Part shown: positions 26,199-37,150 of the stretch, one piece after another
Position numbering within the stretch: position 1 is the stretch's first letter
Layout of the letters: each line of letters starts with the position of its first letter
DNA from: Heliocidaris tuberculata
Lineage: Eukaryota; Echinodermata; Echinoidea; Camarodonta; Echinometridae
Assembly: GCA_025618425.1 (NCBI GenBank)
Contig: CM046832.1
Span: forward strand, 71,324,187 to 71,388,186
Direction: 5' to 3'
Length of the DNA stretch: 64,000 nucleotides
Program-made: the position numbers and the translations under genes
The notes under the pieces: model-generated
The model's input: the letters and a program-made list of their open reading frames with translations, nothing else
Databases searched by the model: none
Told to the model about the DNA's origin: nothing

Positions 26199-26308
26199 CC
26201 ACGACAGAGTGGTGTTGTTTGGTTTGTGGTTATGTGAAGAGCAGGGTGGGGGGGGGGGGGGGCGGATGCGAGCTCGAGCACAAACCAAACAACACCACTC
26301 TGTCGAGG

Positions 26309-26339
<31 letters not shown>

Positions 26340-27010
26340 TTGTGCACTTCATGTGCACCGGCCGTGGCCGTATATATGCCCGCGAACCATTCAGCCATGT
26401 ATCTCTCTTTCCACTTCTCTCTCTCTCCCTTTCTTCAGTTTCTCTTTCTCTCTCTCTCCAAACACGTGGACCGGCCATTTGAATGAATCATTCGGCCAGT
26501 CAGCGTTCTTTGAGCTATATGTACGTCGATGACTTGACAAAATAAAAACTCTGTGGTACGGAATGAAATTGTGTGGGTACAGAATAGGTTGGTGAACACT
26601 TGGCGCGCAGAGGGGCGCCAAGTGTTCACCGACTTATTTTGTTCAAACTTGCCTCATTTTGTAACAAATTTCACTCAAAACAATTATAGCTCAAATAGCT
26701 CAAAGAACGCTGACTGGCCGAATGATTCATACAAATGGCCGGTCCACGTGTTTGGAGAGAGAGAGAAAGAGACACTGAAGAAAGGGAGAGAGAGAGAAGT
26801 GGAAAGAGAGATACATGGCTGAATGGTTCGCGGGCATATATACGGCCACGGCCGGTGCACATGAAGTGCACAAGAGAGTGAGAGAGAGAGAGAGAGAGAG
26901 AGCCACGACAGAGTGGTGTTGTTTGGTTTGTGGTTATGTGAAGAGCAGGGTGGGGGGGGGGGGGCGGATGCGAGCTCGAGCACAAACCAAACAACACCAC
27001 TCTGTCGAGG

Positions 27011-27043
<33 letters not shown>

Positions 27044-27577
27044 TTGTGCACTTCATGTGCACCGGCCGTGGCCGTATATATGCCCGCGAACCATTCAGCC
27101 ATGTATCTCTCTTTCCACTTCTCTCTCTCTCCCTTTCTTCAGTTTCTCTTTCTCTCTCTCTCCAAACACGTGGACCGGCCATTTGAATGAATCATTCGGC
27201 CAGTCAGCGTTCTTTGAGCTATATGTACGTCGATGACTTGACAAAATAAAAACTCTGTGGTACGGAATGAAATTGTGTGGGTACAGAATAGGTTGGTGAA
27301 CACTTGGCGCGCAGAGGGGCGCCAAGTGTTCACCGACTTATTTTGTTCAAACTTGCCTCATTTTGTAACAAATTTCACTCAAAACAATTATAGCTCAAAT
27401 AGCTCAAAGAACGCTGACTGGCCGAATGATTCATACAAATGGCCGGTCCACGTGTTTGGAGAGAGAGAGAAAGAGACACTGAAGAAAGGGAGAGAGAGAG
27501 AAGTGGAAAGAGAGATACATGGCTGAATGGTTCGCGGGCATATATACGGCCACGGCCGGTGCACATGAAGTGCACAA

Positions 27578-27608
<31 letters not shown>

Positions 27609-27715
27609 CCACGACAGAGTGGTGTTGTTTGGTTTGTGGTTATGTGAAGAGCAGGGTGGGGGGGGGGGGCGGATGCGAGCTCGAGCACAAACCAAACAAC
27701 ACCACTCTGTCGAGG

Positions 27716-27748
<33 letters not shown>

Positions 27749-30700
27749 TTGTGCACTTCATGTGCACCGGCCGTGGCCGTATATATGCCCGCGAACCATT
27801 CAGCCATGTATCTCTCTTTCCACTTCTCTCTCTCTCCCTTTCTTCAGTTTCTCTTTCTCTCTCTCTCCAAACACGTGGACCGGCCATTTGAATGAATCAT
27901 TCGGCCAGTCAGCGTTCTTTGAGCTATATGTACGTCGATGACTTGACAAAATAAAAACTCTGTGGTACGGAATGAAATTGTGTGGGTACAGAATAGGTTG
28001 GTGAACACTTGGCGCGCAGAGGGGCGCCAAGTGTTCACCGACTTATTTTGTTCAAACTTGCCTCATTTTGTAACAAATTTCACTCAAAACTCGTTTTGGT
28101 TACAAAATTATTGAACAGCAATTCATTTTGTAACAAAATGAATTTGAAAAGGTAATTTGTAACTGTGTGGGTACAGAATAGGTTGGTGAACACTTGGCGC
28201 TCTTAGGGACGCCAATTGTTCACAGAATAGATTGGTGAACACTTGGCGCGCATAGGGGCGCCAAGTGTTCACCGACTTATTTTGTTCAAACTTGCCTCAT
28301 TTTGTAACAAAATTCACTCAAAACTCGTTTTGGTTACAAAATTATTGAACAGCAATTCATTTTGTAACAAAATGAATTTGAAAAGGTAATTTGTAACAAA
28401 GAAATTAACATGACAAAATTATGTGTCCATTCTCATTTTGTAACAAAAATCATTCTGTTACAAAATGAAAATTGACAAAATAATTTGGTCGTGTTAATTT
28501 TGTAACAAAATGATTTTTGCTACAAAATGAGATTGGACAGAATTAGTTTGTGATGTTAATTTTGTAACAGAATGACTTTTGTTACAAAATGGGAATGAAC
28601 CAAATTATTCTGTCATTATTAATTTTGTAACAAAATGATTTTTGTTACAAAATGAAAATGAACCAAATGATTTTTGTAACAAAATGATTTTTGTTACAAA
28701 ATAAAAATGAACAAAATAATTTGGTCATGTTCATTTTGTAACAGAATGATTATTGTTACAAAATGAGAATGGACAAAATAATTTCGTATGTTAATTTTGT
28801 AACAAAATTATTTTCGTTACAAAATGAGAACGGACAAAATAATTTTCGTTACAAAATGTAATTGGACATGTTCATTTTGTAACAGAATGATTTTTGTAAC
28901 AAAATGAAAATTTTGTCATGTTAATTTTGTAACAGAATGATTTTCGTTACAAAATGAAATCGGACAAAATGATTTCGTAATGTTAATTTTGTAACAGAAT
29001 TTTTTTTTGTTACAAAATTACCCTATTAAATTCATTTTGTTACAAAATGAATAGCTATTCATTAATTTTGTAACAAAAACGAGTTTTGATTGAATTTTGT
29101 CACAAAATGAGGCAAATTTGGACGGAATAAGTTGGTGAACACTTGGCGCCCCATAAACGCAGTGCCATGGCATAGTTCACGTCATAGATTTTTCAAGAAC
29201 TCCATAGATCGCTGAATATTGTTTTCAAGATCTATGCTTTATGGTGTCGTCAACTATGTCTGTAATGATCTTATTAAGCATGTAGTCGGCGGTATCGGTG
29301 CGTTATCACTGCGTCCTCATATAATTATGCGAACACAAAGCGTCTGAGAAGTCTAGATAGAATCTAGGCAGAGTGGACGTGGATGTCAGCATGGTCAGGG
29401 AGACAGTCAGGGAGACCATAATATGACAGGGGGTTAGACACACATCCGCCCTGGTATGTTTCGTTTTGTTTTTCCTTTTTTTTTAATAACAATTACCTTT
29501 CGAGGCAACCTCTTCTATGGGTACATTTTGTTCATATGACATGTAACCAAGAACAGAGAAGATAGCTATTCCACCAAATAAACTTGTGAAGGAGTTCATT
29601 CCTGCGAGAATCATGCTGTCCCTGTGTTTGAGGAGAAGAAAAAAATACGAACAAGATTTATAAATAAAATGTCAGCTGGCATGGAAAGTGTTAAAACGGG
29701 GGACGATTTTGTGCCCCTGCCTCACCAAGACTGAGAAAAATCTTAGAACACGCAAAGTGTCAATGTCCAGTTTCGTAGGTTTTACGATTTTGTTTGAATA
29801 AATCAACCGCTTAGCATATGTCCAAATCATTCATCATCTCCAGGAGCAAACGTCACATACATGTAGACAAAATACAAATAATTATACAAGTTTTTCTCTT
29901 ACACATTAATTCCCTTTTCATCACGCGGTTCTTACTATAAATCAATAAAATGGTAGATTGCTGTTTGCTGAATGTGTCTTTCAAGTGATAATAATGAATT
30001 TAGAAAGCTGCTTTACCTATATACGTTGTGATGGTATTTATTGTAGCTACCAAGAGATATGCAAGCTCCTAGACCTATCGCATACGAGTAGAATATCTGA
30101 GTTCCACTGTCCATCCATACCTGAGGTCAAGAAATAAATAGATCAATATAATGAAATCAACAATATTCCACTTTATCCTATACAAAACACAAACAAACAG
30201 ATGAATATCATACTAATTTTGAATTATGTTTTCACATGCATAAATGTCAATTAAAGTGGCGTATCGGGGGAGGGGGGCATGGGGGGCAAGTGCCCCGGGC
30301 GGCACTTGGAGGAGGCGCAAAAAACGCAAAGGAGAGAAAGAAAAAAATGGGGAAATGAAGCAAAATCATAATCCTTACGAATTATGCGCCCCCAAAACCG
30401 CAGGGTAAATGCACTACAAATCTAGTTTTTGAGGGTTGGAAATTTTTCTAAAGATCGGTCGCTTTGTTCCCTCACCCAATTATTTTCTTTCAGGATCTCG
30501 TAATTTCGCGCCCCCAGCATATAGTTCTTAAATAGCTTAAAGGGTTCAACATTTAAAAAGATAAAGAAGTAATTTTCGTTGCGTAGCTCGCTTTCATCTG
30601 ACTCCTGCTAAATATTGCGCCCAAATATAGGATAAAGTATATAAAACAGGATTTGAAAAGTTTCAACATTTGAAAGAAATCTCAACTTTAGGTCGCCTTG

Positions 30701-33700
30701 CTGAATTTCTCGACTATTTCTGAAGGGCTTTCGTTCGATTGTAGAAGTAAGTGATTAGAAAACCGCTTATCAATGTATGAAATTTGAGCTTCTCTACCTC
30801 TCAATTGAGGTGGTGAATTGCAAATTTTCTTGGGTAAAATGCACAAGAAATTGCATTTTTTAGGGTTAAAAACGGAAAAATTTGCCGCTCGGTCGCTTTG
30901 CTCCCTCGCTTGTACAATATCGTAGATAAGTTTGGGCACTCGGGGGGGAGGGGGGGGGAAGGGGTGCATGCCCCAGGTGCCATTATCCCTAGATACGCCA
31001 CTGGTCAATTTATTTATTGCACTTGCTATCTCAACCCCAATATTTGCTCGATGCCATTCAAGTGGAGACAAAATTAGTTTAAGAGAGCATAAAATGCATT
31101 TTCAAAACGAATGGAAAGTATCAAAGTTTCTTAGAAAGAGGCTTAGAAAGGCTTAGAAAGGCTTAGAAACGGCGTCGACTAACAACTTATTTTCTAGACA
31201 GGTGAAAATAGAATTAATGTGAGCAATGAAATTCTATCATATGGTCTGTTGGTAGCCCAGTTGCCCAATCCGTAAAGATTTCTTCAAATACTCACACAGA
31301 GAATTATTTTATAACCTACATAAATACCTGGCCATCTGTGAGACGCGATAAATCAGGCTTGACATAAAAAAGAAGACCGTCCACTGCTCCCGGTAGCGTC
31401 ACGCCACGTATAAGCAGCACAGTGAGGACCACGTAAGGGAAAGTAGCGGTGAAATACACAACCTACAAAACAAATACAGTCAAACCTGTTTTAGTGGCCA
31501 CCTGTCTATAGTGACCACCTGCCTATAGTGGTCACTTATATTGCCTCCATAAAGCAAGAAATACATTGTATGCATACATAGAATACACACGAGTCAAGTA
31601 TTGCATTTCCGAACAGCATGGTATTACCGAACGCGTACAGTTAAGCGCATAAAATGGCTTTCATATACGCGTGGGACTACGCGTATGTTCTCCACACTAT
31701 TGAAACAAACGGTGCAAGATCATAAAATGAGGCAAAAAAACATAGGTAATATTTTAGGAACTACTCTCTGGTCGCCCCAGTCGTCACCCGGTTGGCCCCA
31801 AATTGGGGTAGGTTGTGTCTTTTTTCCCATAGGTTTCATACGTTCGGGAATACAATACCTTTTTCAAGGGACCAAAACGCCACGTCGTTGGGAAGGGGTT
31901 CGCTCGGAAGGGAATATCGTATTAGATCTACGTTGTCTTTTTCAAATTCCACCAACTTCTTTTTCTGTCGGACTTTTCATAATCTAAGTTTGACAGATAT
32001 TCGTTTGATATTTTATTTGCTATATTGTTGATTTTCAGAAAAGTGTTCGGAAATAGGATCCACTATATTTTTTCAATTGAATTTAACTGTGAATTATTTA
32101 TACAAAAAATAATCGCAAAAAATAAATCGACGAGTCTACGTTTGTTTTTGCGTAGTACCAACGGACGCGTACATCAAAACGATAGATATGAAAGGGTCTA
32201 CGCCCGAAAGACCGCGGGGCCGATGGACCGCGGTGTCTGAAATGCAACGCATTTTCACATCACGTCTTAAATGCATAATGACTCAAATAATTCATGTATC
32301 TTAATCCCGGGGGGGGGGGGGGGGGGTATCTTCCATTGAAATCCGTTCAGCATCCGCGAACCTGAAAACGAGGAAAAGGGGTAGTTTTTCAGGGTCGGGC
32401 CTATTTAATTTGTCTATGGGTCGGGTGCGGATCCCCGCGGATCCGCGTTTAGGGTGTCAAAAACGACAAATATATAATAATAATAAATAATAATAATACT
32501 TGGTTCTTTTATAGCGCATTACACATAACAACACTGCATGTCCCTATGCGCTTTATAAAGTAAGAACGAAATAACTTAGAAACAAGTGAATGAGTAAATT
32601 ACGCAATGCGTAATAAATGTCCCCGCCGGAAGTGCAGATCTGTGGAAATTAACTAGCCTGAACCTTAAAACTTCAGTGAAAAACTTTAGTGAATAAAATA
32701 ATAATGTTACTGCATGCAAAAGAAGAGAATACCAACAATGCATGTATACAACTGAAATATAAAACATGAAAACATTATGAACCTTCAGCCATTTTGAATA
32801 AATTTGCATAAATTTGCATGAATAATGAATTTCAAAATTCTGTGTAAGTTTGGAAGCCCCCACCCAGCCCTATCAGATAAAACAATCGGAATCAAAATCC
32901 GATGTGAAATAGAGGAGAAGTAGCATTTTTCGTCAATTTTGAATAAATTTGCATAAATTTGCATAATTAATGAATTTCAAAATTCTGTGTAGAAATTTGG
33001 AAGCCCCCACCCAGCCCTATCAGATAAAACAATCGGAATCAAAATCCGATGTGAAATAGAGGAGAAGTAGCATTTTTCGTCAATTTTGAATAAATTTGCA
33101 TAAATTTGCATAATTAATGAATTTCAAAATTCTGTGTAGATGTTTGGAAGCCCCCACCCTGCCCTATCAGATAAAACAATCGGAATCAAAATCCGATGTG
33201 AAATAGAGGAGAAGTAGCATTTTTCGCCAATTTTGAATAAATTTGCATAAATTTGCATAATTAATGAATTTCAAAATTCTGTGTAGAAGTTTGGAAGCCC
33301 CCACCCAGCCCTATCAAATAAAATAATCGGAATCAAAATCCGATGTCAAATAGAGGAGAAGTAGCATTTTTCGTCAATTTTGAATAAATTTGCATAAATT
33401 TGCATAATTAATGAATTTCAAAATTCTGTGTAGAAGTTTGGAAGCCCCCACCCAGCCCTATCAGATAAAACAATCGGAATCAAAATCCGATGTGAAATAG
33501 AGGAGAAGTAGCATTTTTCGTCGATTTTGAATAAATTTGCATAAATTTGCATAATTAATGAATTTCAAAATTCTGTGTAGAAGTTTGGTAGCCCCCACCC
33601 AGCCCTATCAGATAAAACAATCGGAATCAAAATCGGCCAAGAAATGACGGAGAAGTAGCATTTTCTAACATTTGAGCACACACGGACAGACGGACGGACG

Positions 33701-33701
33701 G

Positions 33702-33732
<31 letters not shown>

Positions 33733-36700
33733 CGTACGGAGCCCGTTTCATAGTCCCCTCGCGAACTTCGTTCGGCAGGGACAATAAGAAGGTGCATACA
33801 ATGTAATGTTGGACACTGAGTTCATACTCTAAGTATTAAACAGATATCTTTTAAGGGATATTTTGAACTTATCTAAGTTGCTTTCATATCTCATGATACC
33901 CTTTTCATATAAAAGGGTATCAAAATCACACTTCGGACCAAATGCAGGGAAAAGGGTATGAAATTTAACACGTTTCGTTTCGTTGTTTTTTTAATCAAGA
34001 AAAACGAAAGCATAACGCAATCCCTTATCTTTTCTTTTCAATAATTTTCAAAACAAAATGAGCTGTGTCCAAAGCAAATCAATATTTGGAACTTATTCAA
34101 TTCATAATATTAATCAGTCTTCAAAATCAATCGCCAGTTATGCCATTTCCTCGTTTCTCTTCTGATATTCATTCAGTTTAACGCTGCTTAGTTTGAATTC
34201 TTTATATGAATTAGTGATAGTTGTGTATTTGTTATGAGATGGGTTTGATGAAGGCAATAAGTACTGTTTATATGAAAAAGTTGATTTTCAAAGATGTTAT
34301 TTAATAAAACTTTGAGTTTCAATGAAAAGTTTCAAATTGCACGTCCTGTTAATTAGCGTTAGTTTCTTTTATTTCAAATAAAAACACAGACTTGAAGTCA
34401 CTTATTGCATAATCCATTGAACATCAAAAAGTTAATGAGCGCATCCAGGAGGGGGTGACGATCCACCTCCCATTTCTCTTAAATTTTTTTTTTTTTTTAA
34501 GTTTTGCTGTTAGTGCTTTCGATTGCAAGAGGTGAATAGTGATTTGAGCGAATGTGCGGAATTACTGGTGACTGGCGTGTACACTGAGACGCCGCGGTCT
34601 ATCGGCCCCGCGGTCTATAGGCCCCGCGGTATATATCGGTCCCGCGGTCTATAGGCCCCGCGGTCTATCGGCCCCGCGGACTATCGGGATTCCCCCATAT
34701 GAAAGTGATATCTACATGACAAATCATTCTCACACAGTATCTATCGTTTTTACTTACGCGTTCTGTGACAAGAATTTACTGTTAATTCATTTTTCTAAAA
34801 TCATGTTTAAGGAAAGGCTATATTAAAAACATGTATATATTTCGGGATGATCAGAGGGTAAGGACTTTATGACTAACGCATATCAGGTGCATTTCATTTC
34901 AAGGTGCACTGTCCCTGAAATTGTTTTATCATACATATATGCAGAGCTCTACTGCTGCTTTACTGCTTTCGTAACAAACCCTGTCAAAGGAGAAATTAAC
35001 ATAATCTTTTTTTATGAGTAAAGTTTCAACAATTTTTCATGATGGAGAAACTTGTAGGCAAGTTTTCAGGGTTAGACAAGTATTCTTTCAAAGGCATAAG
35101 AGTCCTGAAAAGGGCTGGTGAGCTCCTCTTAGAGCTCCAAGCTCCGTTAAGAGTTTGGTTCTCTTATTCCTTTGATTTCCTTTGATAGAATACATGGTGT
35201 AGCCCTGAAAACTTTGCCTACAACATAATCTCGTTGAGAAATTTGTAAGTTTCAAGATTCTTTTTTTTTTTTAGGGAGGCCAAATATAAACATGCGCTTA
35301 ATTGAATATTGGACATACAACATTAAAGGAGAATGAAACCCTGGGGGGGGGGGGGGAAATCAATTTTAATTTTTAAAAAGTTACATCAAAATCGGTTACG
35401 AAATGACAAAGTTATGAAAGTTTGAAAAGTCTCAATTTACTTTCTATGGCGATCCTCAAATTGGCAATGTTGCTTCAAAGTGACAGGTTTCGTAGTACAA
35501 TTCTCCATATGTTTTGTACACAAAATTTCATATTTTCCCCGTGATCTCTCAAGGTGCAGCTTGTCTCCTTTTTAGCTCAAGATATATCATGGGGAAATGA
35601 ACTTGACACAACATATGTTGAGTTCACAAAAAGACAAGCAGCATCTTTAGAGATAATGGAGAAAATATGAAAATTTGTGTACAAAACATATTGAGAGTTG
35701 TACTACTAAACCTGCCATTTTGAAGCAACATTGCCAATTTGAGGAACGCCATAGAAATTAAACTTTTCAAACTTTCATAACTTTTTCATTTCGTAACCAA
35801 TTTTGATGGAACCTTTTTTGAATTGCTTCTATCTATCCTCTCTTTTCATTAAAATGGATATTTCCCCAGAGTTTCATTCTCCTTTAAAGGTTCCTGACCA
35901 TGCTGGAGAGTGAAGGGCTGATAGACAGAGAGGTAGAAAAGATGAGATAGAAAGCGAGAGGAGGGGGGGGGGGGAGAAGGGTGGGGAAGAGGTGCGAAGA
36001 GACATACATAGACAGGGATGGAGAGAGAGAGAGAGAACTGGGGGGGGGGGCGATGAATAGTTCAAGTCCATTACAATGAACTATAGAGAAACAAGTTGCA
36101 CAATACATTGATGTAAACCATATGTAAACACAAGATATCAGTTCATTTTTATCCAAAGACATGCGAGACACAAGCACAAGTAGTTAACAATTGCCTTCCT
36201 TTTCCTTTGATCCCTCAACTCCAGGGGAGTCGTTAGGAGACACAAGATAGATGGGTGATAACGTTGCAGATTTCTTCATACTTGTCGGTTATTCGCCAAT
36301 GTCAGGGTTTCGGCAAATGGTTTTCCTTTCCATGCAGTTCATAATTTGGTGACTGGATTTAAAAAAGAATTAACATACCGGGGAAGCAGCATCCTGAATA
36401 AGAAATTAATCCAATTGATGGAAAGGATTCGCTACTGCGTCTAACAACACTGTCGCAAATAGTTTTCTTAGATAAATCATCTAGTGCAACTTCTTTACAT
36501 TCCCTATTGTATTGCCAAGAGAAATTATGACCTGCTTGCCTATGAGCATATTATTTTAATATTTTCACATTTCAATAGGACATGTGTTGGTAACCATCGT
36601 AACTATACCGCACGATTGGCGATTCTCTAAAAACGTTTTGTTATTGTTGTTTTGTATTGTTGTGTGTTTTTTTTGGGGGGGGGTGGGGGTACAAAATGAC

Positions 36701-37045
36701 ACTTTCCATGATCTTTCATTCTTCAGTGACAACTGGTAATAAAAATATAAACGACACATATAATTTGCAAAAAGAAATGTCGTTATCAATCAATATTATC
36801 TTAATAACACCTACAATGTTCATACAGAAACAAAATGAAATAATAATACAGATGTGAAAAAAGTAAATATAATAGTTCACCTTTCCGGTCCATTTGACCC
36901 CCTTCCAGATGCAGAAATAGCATAGAATCCAAGCTACAAGAAGTGATACAGCAAGATGCCAAACCACAGATCCCATCTCATCTAGGCCGCCTGACAACTG
37001 AAGAACATTGTTCCTAAAGGCAAGATCAGAAACAACAACAACAAC

Positions 37046-37089
<44 letters not shown>

Positions 37090-37106
37090 CAACAATAATA
37101 ATAACC

Positions 37107-37150
<44 letters not shown>

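Larger units (their letters stand above)
23489..29496 (-). other. Transporter intron 8, carries the giant palindrome
   Basis: A 6.0 kb intron. A diverged relative of the 40.3 kb MITE is at 23565-23700, a GCCGGGACCATAG repeat (three copies) at 23812-23845, and G/C runs at 24059-24110 and 24672-24690. The palindromic element fills 24757-29152. Confidence 0.85.
31463..36880 (-). other. Transporter intron 5, repeat-rich
   Basis: 5.4 kb. Starts with a single transposon-like end (CAGTCAAACCTGTTTTAGTG, 31481). Then come two CCGCGG words near 32208-32231, a G run (32309-32326), a TATAGCGC element copy (32474-32570), the 147-bp satellite (32790-33660), a (CA)n block at 33700-33732, the CCGCGG array (34591-34688), a TTAA-ended MITE (35323-35887) and a GA-rich stretch with G runs (35920-36053). 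Confidence 0.8.

Noticed and set aside
26391..28030. Three identical 76-residue frames ([19 protein letters not shown]...) in the palindrome
   Set aside because: They are identical because the DNA repeats; they cross the terminal 16-mer and GA tracts, and frames on the other strand are equally open. No codon-level conservation can be claimed.
33660..33790. Helitron-like 3' end after the 147-bp satellite
   Set aside because: CGAACTTCGTTCG can form a small stem, but there is no CTRR terminus at the proper distance and no matching 5' end.
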